This document shows, one piece after another, positions 1-6,997 of a DNA stretch of 12,164 nucleotides. The stretch is from the NCBI GenBank assembly GCA_019418195.1, contig DYCJ01000033.1, forward strand, positions 1 through 12,164, written 5' to 3'. Each line of letters starts with the position of its first letter. Position 1 is the first letter of the stretch. This DNA comes from Clostridiales bacterium (GTDB lineage Bacteria > Bacillota > Clostridia > Lachnospirales > Lachnospiraceae). Below the pieces are notes generated by a model, which was not told the origin of the DNA, made no database searches, and was given only the letters and a program-made list of their open reading frames with translations. Position numbers and translations under genes: made by a program.

Positions 1-2
1 AG

Positions 3-380
3 ACAACAGTTGAGCTGTCCGCTACAGAGGCTTCCAACATCATGAACAAAGAAGATACGATCGCTATCTTCGGTTCTAACCAGGTTACAGCAGAGGGTGT
101 CCTCACAGCTAACCAGAACCTGAGCGTACTTGCAGCTACTCCGGATGAGGGTATCGTAGGTGTTGGTTTCGACGCTGGTGCTACTCTGAAAGCAGCTGTT
201 GCAGACGGAACACTCATTGGTGCAGTTACACAGGCTCCTGTTGATCAGGGTAACCTTGCTATCCACGCTCTGTATGACTACTGCGAAGGCAACGAAGTAG
301 AAGATATTGCTACAGACAGCTACTGGTATGATGCAGAGAACATGGAAGAAGAAAGCATCGCTCCGAACCTGTATGACTAA
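3..380 (+). CDS. Sugar ABC transporter substrate-binding protein, C-terminal part (5' truncated)
   Basis: The reading frame is open from the window edge (frame beginning at base 3) to a TAA at 378-380, so only the last ~125 residues are present. The fragment reads like the C-terminal lobe of a ribose/galactose-type periplasmic binding protein (type 1 fold, Peripla_BP_4 group). It has an 'IFGSNQVTAEGV' segment, a 'GVGFDAGATLKAAVADGTLIGAVTQAP' stretch that fits the hinge and ligand-contact region, then a helix ending in the extreme C-terminus. The product would be a lipid-anchored extracellular sugar receptor feeding an ABC importer encoded upstream. Codon use is strongly biased (GCT/GCA, AAC, GGT), as in highly expressed genes. 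The sugar cannot be read from this fragment; fucU downstream suggests fucose or a related sugar, which is inference. Confidence 0.85.
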   Translation, partial: TTVELSATEASNIMNKEDTIAIFGSNQVTAEGVLTANQNLSVLAATPDEGIVGVGFDAGATLKAAVADGTLIGAVTQAPVDQGNLAIHALYDYCEGNEVEDIATDSYWYDAENMEEESIAPNLYD

Positions 381-431
381 TTAGTACAGAGTGAATTGAG
401 ACGACATTTATCTTAATCTAAACGTGCATAT

Positions 432-478
432 AGGCTGCCGGCCTGCCGGACGGAAACGGACCGGCAAAACGGCAGCCT
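432..478 (+). other. GC-rich hairpin 3' of the binding-protein gene
   Basis: AGGCTGCCG (432-440) is complementary to CGGCAGCCT (470-478). Inside it, TGCCGG (444-449) pairs with CCGGCA (461-466) around a short purine-rich loop. No U-tract follows, so it is probably not a terminator by itself. It lies just before the intrinsic terminator and may protect the 3' end of the sugar-binding-protein mRNA from exonucleases, a common role for such hairpins after binding-protein genes. Confidence 0.6.
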
Positions 479-484
479 GAATAT

Positions 485-516
485 AAAAGGAATCGGGAAA
501 TTCCCGGTTCCTTTTT
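485..516 (+). terminator. Intrinsic terminator between binding-protein gene and fucU
   Basis: AAAAGGAA (485-492) pairs with TTCCTTTT (508-515). The stem continues inward through a T-G wobble and CGGGA/TCCCG to a three-base loop, and the 3' arm ends in a run of five T. This is a textbook bidirectional-looking rho-independent terminator. fucU, 35 bp further on, would be read only by leak-through or from a promoter not clearly visible here. Confidence 0.85.
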
Positions 517-551
517 AAAAGAAAAAATACTATAATAAGGAGGATACAAAT

Positions 552-992
552 ATGTTAAAAGGAATCCCGAAGATCTTATCACCTGAACTTCTGAAAGTGC
601 TCTCTGAAATGGGACACAGCGACAGACTGGTCATCTCTGACGGGAACTTCCCGGCTGAATCCATGGGAAAAGACGCGATCGTGATCCGCTGCGACGGACA
701 CGGAGTGCCGGAACTGCTCGATGCGATCCTGCAGGTATTCCCGCTCGATACTTATGTAGAACATCCGGTTAACCTTATGGAAGTAATGCCGGGAGATGAT
801 GTGGAGACTCCGATCTGGGACACATATAAAGAGATCATCCGCAAATATGATGACAGAGGAGATGCTGTAGTAGGCAATATCGAGAGATTTGCTTTCTATG
901 AGGAGGCAAAGAAAGTATATGCCATCATAGCAACAGGAGAATCTGCACTGTACGCAAATATCATGCTGCAGAAAGGTGTAGTGACAGACTGA
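552..992 (+). CDS. fucU: L-fucose mutarotase FucU (RbsD/FucU family)
   Basis: The 146-residue product matches the usual FucU length (~140). It catalyses interconversion of the alpha and beta anomers of L-fucose (some members also act on ribose), supplying the right anomer to cytosolic fucose isomerase. Recognition rests on the N-terminal 'SPELLKVLSEMGHSDRLVISDGNFPAESMG' region, which carries the family His (H22) and Asp (D30), and on the C-terminal 'RFAFYEEAKKVYAIIATGE' and 'YANIMLQKGV' blocks. These are closer to FucU than to RbsD. The ATG at 552 is preceded by AAGGAGG at 537-543. The gene sits after a terminator that closes a sugar-binding-protein gene, so it probably belongs to the same sugar-uptake cluster. 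A TATAAT at 531-536 has no convincing -35 partner, so its promoter is unclear. Confidence 0.93.
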   Translation: MLKGIPKILSPELLKVLSEMGHSDRLVISDGNFPAESMGKDAIVIRCDGHGVPELLDAILQVFPLDTYVEHPVNLMEVMPGDDVETPIWDTYKEIIRKYDDRGDAVVGNIERFAFYEEAKKVYAIIATGESALYANIMLQKGVVTD

Positions 993-1042
993 TTCCGGAA
1001 AAGGAAGCTTAAATACAAACGACCGAAGATGGAGGATATAAT

Positions 1043-1486
1043 ATGCTGGATCATGTAGAAATTCTGTTTGAAGATATGCGGCCTATGATGAAGAAACTTA
1101 AAAAGAAAACCTACAAAATAAATATGGAAGAGTTTCTTAGCAGGCACGGACAATATTTTCATGAGATGACGGAGATCACTGCGAATGCAGATGATAAGGA
1201 AGCGGCAGCCGCAGAAATGGCGCGCGAGTTTGTCGATAGTGTTGAAAGGCATTTCACCTCACCCAGAAAGGGAAGGATTGAAAATGTTGTTCAGCTCGAT
1301 CTGAATTTCTTTATGATCTATTATATATTCCCGGCAATCCTCAAAACAGAACATGAGGATGCAAGGCTTATTGCAGATCATATACGTGATGAGTGGAGCG
1401 GAAGGTTTAAGGACAGCGACATCCAGTATACCGATTATGATTCGCTCTACGCTGCTTTCCGGGAGAAAATATTCGGGATCTTTTAA
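1043..1486 (+). CDS. Conserved-looking protein of unknown function, 147 aa
   Basis: I do not recognise this family. The reading frame is supported by a good Shine-Dalgarno sequence (GGAGG at 1031-1035, seven bases before the ATG) and by coding-like composition. The protein appears mostly alpha-helical and soluble. It has a basic N-terminal patch (MMKKLKKKTYK), an Ala/Glu-rich helix around residues 50-65, a hydrophobic aromatic-rich segment near 94-110 (LNFFMIYYIFPAIL) and a charged C-terminal half ending 'AAFREKIFGIF'. The hydrophobic segment is short and interrupted, so a membrane anchor is possible but not convincing. There is no signal peptide, Cys cluster or catalytic motif that I can name. 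It lies 50 bp after fucU and just before the secG promoter. It could be co-transcribed with fucU, but no shared pathway is evident. Confidence 0.75.
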   Translation: MLDHVEILFEDMRPMMKKLKKKTYKINMEEFLSRHGQYFHEMTEITANADDKEAAAAEMAREFVDSVERHFTSPRKGRIENVVQLDLNFFMIYYIFPAILKTEHEDARLIADHIRDEWSGRFKDSDIQYTDYDSLYAAFREKIFGIF

Positions 1487-1487
1487 C

Positions 1488-1516
1488 TTGCAATAAGCCG
1501 GTAACTGTGGTAGAAT
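1488..1516 (+). promoter_or_regulatory. Promoter of secG (sigma-A type)
   Basis: TTGCAA (1488-1493) and TAGAAT (1511-1516) are separated by 17 bp, and the secG start lies about 30 bp downstream. The -35 begins immediately after the stop codon of the preceding gene, which fits an independent transcription unit starting at secG. Confidence 0.6.
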
Positions 1517-1546
1517 AATCGTGGTTTATCCGCAGGAGGTGTAGAG

Positions 1547-1789
1547 ATGGATATCTTAAAGACCGTGATAACGATCATCTTTGTTATAGACTGCATTGCA
1601 TTGGCTGCGATCATTCTTCTTCAGGAAGGAAAATCAGCAGGACTCGGTACGATCAGCGGTGCTGCTGATACATACTGGGGACACAATAAAGGACGTTCCA
1701 TGGAGGGGACTCTCGTGAAAGTAACCCGCGTGGTAGCTGTACTTTTTATTGTACTGGCTGTAGTTCTTAATCTTAAGGTTTTTAGTTAA
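1547..1789 (+). CDS. secG: Preprotein translocase subunit SecG
   Basis: This 80-residue product is the small auxiliary subunit of the SecYEG channel, which improves SecA-driven export across the cytoplasmic membrane. It has two hydrophobic segments (about residues 6-26 and 56-77). They flank the characteristic conserved loop 'LLQEGKSAGLGTISGAADTYWG' (about 24-45) that marks SecG. Length is normal for Gram-positive SecG (70-80). The ATG at 1547 is preceded by AGGAGGT at 1534-1540. The arrangement secG-rnr-smpB seen here is conserved across many Firmicutes. In this window secG is separated from rnr by a putative promoter and a terminator-like hairpin. Confidence 0.95.
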   Translation: MDILKTVITIIFVIDCIALAAIILLQEGKSAGLGTISGAADTYWGHNKGRSMEGTLVKVTRVVAVLFIVLAVVLNLKVFS

Positions 1790-1798
1790 TGCTATAAT
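1790..1798 (+). promoter_or_regulatory. Extended -10 element upstream of rnr
   Basis: TG-C-TATAAT spans 1790-1798, beginning right after the secG stop codon. It fits an extended -10 (TGnTATAAT); the upstream region has only a weak -35 (TCTTAA at 1771-1776, 16-bp spacer). A start near 1805 would give a ~110-nt rnr leader containing the hairpin at 1836-1866. Confidence 0.45.
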
Positions 1799-1835
1799 GG
1801 TATCAAATGCAGTATATCAGAAGATAATAATCATG

Positions 1836-1876
1836 TAAGCACTCTATAACGGACATAGAGTGCTTATATTTTTCTT
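1836..1876 (+). terminator. Terminator-like hairpin in the secG-rnr interval (terminator or attenuator)
   Basis: TAAGCACTCTAT (1836-1847) is perfectly complementary to ATAGAGTGCTTA (1855-1866), with a seven-base loop, followed by TATTTTTCTT. This is a 12-bp stem with a U-rich tail, so it should terminate transcription from secG. It also lies in the leader of rnr, with no clear promoter between it and the rnr start, so rnr expression probably needs readthrough or regulated antitermination. Confidence 0.75.
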
Positions 1877-1916
1877 ATAGACATTTAACCATGAGGATAT
1901 GAACGGAGAGACAGAT

Positions 1917-4025
1917 ATGGATCAGACATTTGAGAAGCGCAAAAAGGTCATACTGGATTTTATCAGAGACGACCTTTATGTGCCGATGAAGATAAAAGAG
2001 ATGGCAATCGTTCTCCAGATTCCGCGAGAGCAGAGGGATGAGCTCAAACAAGTCCTGGATGCTCTTGTGGAGGAAGGGAAGATATCACTGTCCAAACGGG
2101 GAAAGTACAGCAAGGGACAGGCTGTGCGCCTGAAGGGATCTTTTCAGGCAAATATGCGGGGATTCGGTTTCATAACTCCGGAAGACGGCAGCGAGGATGT
2201 GTTTATTGCGGAAGAGAACATATCAGGTGCCTTTCAGGGAGATGAGGTCGAATATATTATCACTTCAGCTCCGACCGGAAGGCGGAAGGAAGGAAAGATT
2301 GTCAGAATTCTCTCCCATAGCGTGGTACACATAGTCGGTCTCTACGAAAAGAGCAGAAGCTTCGGATTCGTGCGTCCGGATAACCAGAGATACCTGAAAG
2401 ACATTTATATCCCGGAGGGGAAGGAGATGGGCGCCATGACCGGTCATAAGGTCGTGGTGAGCCTTACATCCTACGGCGGCGAACATATGAAGCCGGAGGG
2501 AGAGATCGTGCAGATCATCGGGCACGTAAATGATCCTGGAACGGATATCCTGTCTGTTGTGATGGATGCCGGGATTCCGGCAGAATTTCCGGAGAAAGTG
2601 CTGAATCAGGCAGTGCGTGTCGGAAAGCCGGTAAGTGATGCTGACCGTGTGGGACGCAGAGACCTGAGGGACTGGCTGATGGTGACAATAGACGGCGAGG
2701 ATGCCAAAGATCTGGATGATGCGGTATCTCTGCGGATGGATGGGGAGAATTACATTCTCGGTGTGCATATCGCCGATGTGACAAATTATGTGCAGGAGAA
2801 CAGCGCCCTTGACAGGGAGGCGTTTGAGAGAGGAACGAGCGTGTATCTTGCGGACCGTGTGATCCCGATGCTGCCGCATAAGCTGTCAAACGGCATCTGC
2901 TCACTGAATGCGGGCGAGGACAGGCTTGCCCTGTCGTGTATCATGACTTTTGATGCGTCCGGCACAATGGTTGACCATGAGATTGCCGAAACCGTGATCA
3001 ATGTAGATAAGCGTATGAGCTATAACGGTGTCTCGAAGATCCTTGAGGGGGAAACTCAGGAAACAGAGGATCAGATTGTTTCTATGCTGCTGTGCATGAA
3101 AGAGTTATCCGATATCCTGAGGGAGCGCCGTGGCAGGAGAGGCTCCATTGATTTTGACTTCCCTGAGACGAAAGTGATACTGGATGAGAACGGGAAGCCC
3201 GTCGATATCAGGCCATATGAGAGAAACGATGCCACGAAGATCATAGAGGATTTTATGCTGATGGCGAATGAGACCGTGGCAGAGGAATATTACTGGCGTG
3301 AGCTTCCGTTCCTCTACCGGACCCACGAGGTGCCTGATGAGGAAAAGATACGGAAGTTAAGTACATTCATTAATAATTTCGGTTATCACATCCATATCCG
3401 TAATGAAGTACGCCCGAAAGAGATTCAGAAGCTGCTCGCCCGTGTGGACGGCACGCCGGAGGAGGCGCTGATCAGCAGGCTGGCACTGCGGTCCATGAAG
3501 CGGGCGGGATATACGACAGAGAATACCGGTCATTTCGGGCTTGCTGCGAAATATTATACGCATTTTACCTCACCGATACGGAGGTATCCGGATCTGCAGA
3601 TACACCGGATCATCAAAGAGAATCTCAGGGGACGCCTGAATGATGACAGGATATCCCACTATGAAGAGATACTCCCGAAGGTCGCATCACAGTGCAGTGA
3701 GCGTGAACGCAGGGCAGAGGAGGCAGAACGCGATGTTGTCAGGATGAAGAAAGCTGAATATATGCGTTCACATATTGGTGAAGAATATGAAGGTGTTATT
3801 TCCGGTGTGACAAAATGGGGCGTCTATGTAGAGCTTGAGAACACAGTGGAAGGACTTGTACATGTTGCAGATATGAGGGATGACCACTATGAGTTCACAG
3901 AGCAGACATATGAGCTGACCGGAGAGCATTCCGGAAAGTCATACACGCTCGGACAGACTGTACGCGTGCGTGTGACGGACGCAGATAAGCTGCAGAGAAC
4001 AGTTAATTTTGAGATTATATCCTGA
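1917..4025 (+). CDS. rnr: Ribonuclease R (3'-5' exoribonuclease)
   Basis: RNase R is a processive 3'-to-5' hydrolytic exoribonuclease that degrades structured RNA and, with trans-translation, non-stop mRNA. In the 702-residue product an N-terminal winged-helix region (about 1-60) is followed by two cold-shock-type OB domains (about 65-215). The RNB catalytic domain has the aspartate cluster D259, D265, D267, D268 in '[11 protein letters not shown]' and the conserved '[10 protein letters not shown]' at 550-559. A C-terminal S1 domain runs from about 620 to the end. The long lysine-rich tail of the E. coli enzyme is absent. I chose ATG 1917 because GGAG at 1905-1908 is well spaced for it; an in-frame ATG at 1899 would add six residues but its nearest GAGG lies only two bases away. 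smpB follows 40 bp later with no terminator, indicating an rnr-smpB operon. Confidence 0.96.
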   Translation: MDQTFEKRKKVILDFIRDDLYVPMKIKEMAIVLQIPREQRDELKQVLDALVEEGKISLSKRGKYSKGQAVRLKGSFQANMRGFGFITPEDGSEDVFIAEENISGAFQGDEVEYIITSAPTGRRKEGKIVRILSHSVVHIVGLYEKSRSFGFVRPDNQRYLKDIYIPEGKEMGAMTGHKVVVSLTSYGGEHMKPEGEIVQIIGHVNDPGTDILSVVMDAGIPAEFPEKVLNQAVRVGKPVSDADRVGRRDLRDWLMVTIDGEDAKDLDDAVSLRMDGENYILGVHIADVTNYVQENSALDREAFERGTSVYLADRVIPMLPHKLSNGICSLNAGEDRLALSCIMTFDASGTMVDHEIAETVINVDKRMSYNGVSKILEGETQETEDQIVSMLLCMKELSDILRERRGRRGSIDFDFPETKVILDENGKPVDIRPYERNDATKIIEDFMLMANETVAEEYYWRELPFLYRTHEVPDEEKIRKLSTFINNFGYHIHIRNEVRPKEIQKLLARVDGTPEEALISRLALRSMKRAGYTTENTGHFGLAAKYYTHFTSPIRRYPDLQIHRIIKENLRGRLNDDRISHYEEILPKVASQCSERERRAEEAERDVVRMKKAEYMRSHIGEEYEGVISGVTKWGVYVELENTVEGLVHVADMRDDHYEFTEQTYELTGEHSGKSYTLGQTVRVRVTDADKLQRTVNFEIIS

Positions 4026-4065
4026 GCGGGCGCGGGCGTTCGCTGTCTTAAGGAGAGTGAGATAT

Positions 4066-4530
4066 ATGGCTAAAGCAGAATCAAAACTTGTCGCTAATAA
4101 CAAAAAAGCATTTCATGATTATTTTATTCTTGAGAAATACGAGGCAGGGATCGTTCTTCACGGGACAGAAGTGAAATCCCTGCGGATGGGGAAATGCAGT
4201 ATCAAGGAGGCGTTTATCCGTGTGGAAGACGGGGAAATGTATATCTACGGCATGCATATCTCCCCCTATGAAAAGGGCAATATCTTTAACAAAGACCCCC
4301 TAAGGGTACGAAAGCTGCTCCTGCATAAGAAAGAGATCCTTAAGATCTTCGGCAAGATGAAGGAACAGGGGATTACGGTTGTTCCTCTGAAAGTCTATTT
4401 CAGTGGAAGACTTGTGAAAGTAGAGATTGGTCTTGCGAAAGGAAAGAAGCTCTATGACAAGAGGGCGGATATCGCGAAGAAAGACCAGAAGAGAGAGGCG
4501 CAGAGAGATTTCAAAGTAAGGAATCTCTAG
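4066..4530 (+). CDS. smpB: SsrA-binding protein SmpB
   Basis: SmpB binds tmRNA (SsrA) and delivers it to ribosomes stalled on broken mRNA, so that the nascent peptide is tagged and the ribosome freed. The 154-residue length is typical. Signature blocks are '[21 protein letters not shown]' (about 20-40), 'SIKEAFI' and '[18 protein letters not shown]' (about 130-147), the last being the basic C-terminal tail that enters the decoding centre. The frame is open further upstream into rnr, but ATG 4066 begins the family-typical '[20 protein letters not shown]' and has AAGGAG at 4050-4055. It is encoded 40 bp after rnr, matching the conserved operon. The tmRNA gene ssrA, often next to smpB in Firmicutes, is not in the following interval. 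Confidence 0.97.
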   Translation: MAKAESKLVANNKKAFHDYFILEKYEAGIVLHGTEVKSLRMGKCSIKEAFIRVEDGEMYIYGMHISPYEKGNIFNKDPLRVRKLLLHKKEILKIFGKMKEQGITVVPLKVYFSGRLVKVEIGLAKGKKLYDKRADIAKKDQKREAQRDFKVRNL

Positions 4531-4589
4531 GAGAAAGCAGCTACGTGATACAGGGGTGGCTTCGAACATTTTAACAGGGAGTGGAAAAA

Positions 4590-5426
4590 ATGATACAGGA
4601 TATTGAACCGAGACATCTGAACAACCAGTACGATCCGGTGCCGCCTGATAAAGAGAGTTATGCGTTGTACTACGAGGATCATGCAGTACTCTTAAAAAGG
4701 ACGGAGGAAGGAATCACATTTCCGCGCTTCAGGGAACTGGAGAGGCTCAATGAAGAAATATATGAGGATTACATATATCTGTTCTCCGTTGACGAAGAGA
4801 GATACTATCTTGTGCAGGAGATCAGCCGGGAGCCGCAGTCGGAATTTGCGATGGAGAATACGGAAGTGTTCCGCAATGCAGATCCCCAGTATCATGCATT
4901 TGCGGGGATCACGGGATATCAGCTCTATAACTGGTATAAGAATCATAAATACTGCGGCAGATGTGGAAAAGTGATGCGCCATTCTGAGAAAGAGCGGATG
5001 CTCTATTGTGAAGACTGCCATAATATGGAATACCCGAAGATCTGTCCTGCAGTCATTATCGGAGTTACAGACGGGAACCGGATCCTTATGTCCAAATATG
5101 CCGGAAGAACATATAAGAAATATGCGCTCCTTGCAGGATTTACCGAGATCGGGGAGACGGTAGAGCAGACGGTCGCACGGGAAGTCATGGAGGAAGTCGG
5201 GCTGAGAGTGAAGAATATCCGTTACTATAAGAGCCAGCCATGGGCATTCACTGATACGCTTCTGATGGGGTTCTACTGCGACCTTGACGGGGAAGACAAG
5301 ATCACGCTTGACCGGAATGAGCTGGCACTTGCCGAATGGTTCGAACGGGAGATGATTCCTGTCGGGCCTTCCAGGGACAGCCTGACAAATGAAATGATTA
5401 TACAGTTTAAAAATGGAGCAGTCTAA
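4590..5426 (+). CDS. nudC: NADH pyrophosphatase / RNA deNADding enzyme NudC family (Nudix)
   Basis: The 278-residue product has the NudC layout: an N-terminal domain, a zinc ribbon with C122/C125 and C140/C143, then a Nudix domain. The Nudix box runs from G183 to L205 and fits GX5EX7REUXEEXGU exactly (E189, R197, E198, E201, E202, G204). It is followed by 'SQPWAFTDTLLMGF', corresponding to the SQPWPFPxS signature that separates NADH-type from other Nudix enzymes, here with two substitutions. Members hydrolyse NAD(H) to NMN(H) and AMP, and bacterial NudC also removes NAD caps from RNA. ATG 4590 is preferred over an upstream in-frame GTG (4581), because AGGGAG at 4576-4581 is correctly spaced for the ATG while the GTG has no binding site. 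It follows smpB by 59 bp without a terminator, so it may be in the same operon. Confidence 0.9.
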   Translation: MIQDIEPRHLNNQYDPVPPDKESYALYYEDHAVLLKRTEEGITFPRFRELERLNEEIYEDYIYLFSVDEERYYLVQEISREPQSEFAMENTEVFRNADPQYHAFAGITGYQLYNWYKNHKYCGRCGKVMRHSEKERMLYCEDCHNMEYPKICPAVIIGVTDGNRILMSKYAGRTYKKYALLAGFTEIGETVEQTVAREVMEEVGLRVKNIRYYKSQPWAFTDTLLMGFYCDLDGEDKITLDRNELALAEWFEREMIPVGPSRDSLTNEMIIQFKNGAV

Positions 5427-5434
5427 GGTATAAT
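5406..5434 (+). promoter_or_regulatory. Putative promoter of the hemerythrin gene
   Basis: A perfect TATAAT at 5429-5434 lies 17 bp after TTTAAA (5406-5411), a weak -35 match. It overlaps the end of nudC and gives a leader of about 48 nt before the hemerythrin start. Confidence 0.5.
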
Positions 5435-5488
5435 AGAGAAAGATATACTAAATTACTGAAATTATTGTAAAACAGGAGGTACTTATTC

Positions 5489-5911
5489 ATGAGAGCAGAA
5501 TTTGACGAGAGTCTGGTAACAGGCAATGAGATGATCGATACACAGCACAAGGAGCTGATCGACAAGATCAACAAGCTTCTGGACAGCTGCGAGACAAGCA
5601 AGGACAAAATAGTAGCGGTAAAGACGCTGGATTATCTGGCTGATTATACAGAGTTCCACTTTGGCGAGGAAGAGAAGCTCCAGGAGTCCATTAATTATCC
5701 GGGGATCGCCGAACATAAAAAAGAGCATGATAAACTGCGCCAGGTGGTAAAAGATCTCTACAATATGCTTGAGGAGGAAGAAGGACCGTCAGACGCATTT
5801 GTCGAGCAGGTAAATAAAAACGTGATCGAATGGCTGTACCGCCATATCAAAGGATTCGACCGCTCGGTGGCAGAGTATAAATTCATGAACTCGAGCAGCG
5901 AAAGACTGTAA
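5489..5911 (+). CDS. Bacteriohemerythrin (oxygen-binding di-iron protein)
   Basis: The 140-residue single-domain product folds as a four-helix bundle in this family and binds O2 at a non-haem di-iron site. All seven expected ligands are present with the right spacing: H20 (in DTQHKEL), H57 and E61 (HFGEE), H76 and H80 (HKKEH), and H119 and D124 (HIKGFD). Nothing suggests fusion to a chemoreceptor or signalling domain. ATG 5489 is preceded by AGGAGGT at 5474-5480 with eight-base spacing. It has its own likely promoter and is followed by a long inverted repeat before a convergent gene, so it appears monocistronic. In an anaerobe the probable role is oxygen or iron buffering or sensing, inferred from the family rather than from this sequence. 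Confidence 0.93.
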   Translation: MRAEFDESLVTGNEMIDTQHKELIDKINKLLDSCETSKDKIVAVKTLDYLADYTEFHFGEEEKLQESINYPGIAEHKKEHDKLRQVVKDLYNMLEEEEGPSDAFVEQVNKNVIEWLYRHIKGFDRSVAEYKFMNSSSERL

Positions 5912-5978
5912 ATTCGGATTTGCCGGGGAGATGAATAACTCCTTTCAGAAGCAAAATGCGAATAATTGAATAAGGAAC

Positions 5979-6096
5979 GCATAAAAACAAAAGGATGCAA
6001 CACCATACCAGCCCGCTTCTCCTTAAAGATCCGAATGAATGCTTTTCGGAACGCTCCATGCTGATGTATGATTTATGCATCCTTTCGTTTTTATGC
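5979..6096. repeat. 118-bp inverted-repeat element between convergent genes
   Basis: The 21-bp arms 5979-5999 and 6076-6096 are complementary except at one position, which becomes a G-U pair if the minus strand is transcribed. Further in, CATAC-CAGC (6004-6012) pairs with GCTG-AT-GTATG (6060-6070) with a two-base bulge. Inside that, TCCGAA (6030-6035) pairs with TTCGGA (6045-6050). The whole unit can fold as one long interrupted hairpin. The arms contain A- and T-rich runs, so it could act as a bidirectional terminator for the hemerythrin (+) and hemolysin III (-) genes, but the length and nested design look more like a small palindromic repeat or MITE-like element. No target-site duplication is evident. 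The rest of the 5912-6160 interval shows no gene I can support. Confidence 0.7.
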
Positions 6097-6160
6097 TGTC
6101 TCATCCAATCAGTAGATTTTTATTACCGCAGTGTTGTCCTTTCAACAAAGCCGGACTATT

Positions 6161-6886
6161 TTAGGGCAGCAGGTATACATACATTACGATGAAATGACAT
6201 GCGCTTCCTGCCATTACGAAGAGATGGAAGATCTCGTGACTGCCAAAGTTTTTGTGCCTGCTGTTGAAAAGGGGCAGCTTCAGTGCATAGATCACACCAC
6301 CGACGGTGTAGATGATACCGCCTGCCAGCAGCCATCCGAAAGCGCCCGGAGACAGACTGTTGAGAAGCTGTGTAAATGCAAGGACACAGGTCCATCCCAT
6401 TCCGATATACAGTACAGAAGATACCCATTTAGGACAATATACCCAGAAAGCCTTGATAAGGATACCTGCTATTGCGATGCCCCACACAATTGACAGAAGT
6501 ATGATCCCGAGACGGCCTTTCAGGACAAGCAGGCATACCGGTGTATAGCTCCCTGCTATGAGCACAGAGATCATCATGTGATCGATCTTTTTTAATATTG
6601 TATTTACTTTTATAGAAATATCGAACGTATGGTAAGTGGTACTGGCCGCATATAAGAGTATAAGGCTCACTGCATAGATCGTGAGAGATACAAGATAGAT
6701 ACGCTCAGGTTCGTTTGCAGCTTTGACCAACAGCGGCACTGAGGCGAAGATTGCCATTATCATTCCGATAAAATGTGTGATCGCACTGCCGGGTTCCTTG
6801 ATGCGGAATTTTTTCGGCGGCTGTTTGCTGATGACAGCTTTACTGCCTATGCTTATTGAGTTTGTTATGGTTCCTGTGTTTTGCAT
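6161..6886 (-). CDS. Hemolysin III / PAQR family membrane protein
   Basis: The 241-residue polytopic membrane protein has about seven hydrophobic segments, as expected for the HlyIII/YqfA branch of the PAQR superfamily. Motif residues are 'EPGSAITHFIG' near the first segment, 'STTYHTF' with H86, D102 in 'KKIDHM', and 'GSHEIFHLF' with H217/H221. Together these supply the Ser/His/Asp set that binds zinc in PAQR proteins. Physiological function in bacteria is uncertain; the name comes from a Bacillus cereus protein with haemolytic activity, and it should not be read as a virulence claim. The start at 6886 (MQNTGTITN) is favoured by GGGAGGT at 6894-6900. An upstream in-frame ATG (6949) adds 21 residues, lacks such a site and would overlap the probable promoter. 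The gene is convergent with the hemerythrin gene. Confidence 0.92.
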   Translation of the reverse strand: MQNTGTITNSISIGSKAVISKQPPKKFRIKEPGSAITHFIGMIMAIFASVPLLVKAANEPERIYLVSLTIYAVSLILLYAASTTYHTFDISIKVNTILKKIDHMMISVLIAGSYTPVCLLVLKGRLGIILLSIVWGIAIAGILIKAFWVYCPKWVSSVLYIGMGWTCVLAFTQLLNSLSPGAFGWLLAGGIIYTVGGVIYALKLPLFNSRHKNFGSHEIFHLFVMAGSACHFIVMYVYLLP

Positions 6887-6949
6887 AATATGCACCTCCC
6901 GGATGTCAGAAATACAAGTGGTTTTCAAAACTACATCTAGTATATGCAT

Positions 6950-6978
6950 ATATTACATCAAGAATTCATAAAAATCAA
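6950..6978 (-). promoter_or_regulatory. Promoter of the hemolysin III gene, with overlapping dyad
   Basis: On the minus strand TTGATT (6973-6978) and TAATAT (6950-6955) are spaced 17 bp, giving a leader of about 55 nt. The palindrome TATATGCATATA (6941-6952), inside an imperfect dyad of roughly 24 bp (about 6935-6958), overlaps the -10 and could bind a regulator. Confidence 0.5.
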
Positions 6979-6997
6979 TTACAAAAATATACAAAAT

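Noticed and set aside
1899..1916. Earlier ATG for RNase R
   Set aside because: The nearest purine-rich site is only two bases away, while ATG 1917 has a well-placed GGAG and gives the usual N-terminus.
2265..2879. 204-codon minus-strand frame inside rnr
   Set aside because: It is antisense to the RNase R coding region; the His/Arg-rich composition is typical of a shadow frame.
4531..4589. Possible tmRNA (ssrA) start or remnant after smpB, suggested by GGGGTGGCTTCGA
   Set aside because: Only a few bases resemble the tmRNA 5' end, the gap is 59 bp, and nudC begins immediately. There is no room for a tmRNA and no matching 3' acceptor end.
5883..6104. Minus-strand 73-codon frame with a hydrophobic core, running through the palindrome
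   Set aside because: It has no ribosome binding site, overlaps the hemerythrin gene end, and its coding content follows from the inverted repeat.
5995..6192. Plus-strand 65-codon frame through the palindrome
   Set aside because: The only A/G-rich stretch touches the ATG with no spacing, and it runs into the antisense of hemolysin III, so it is not supported as a gene.
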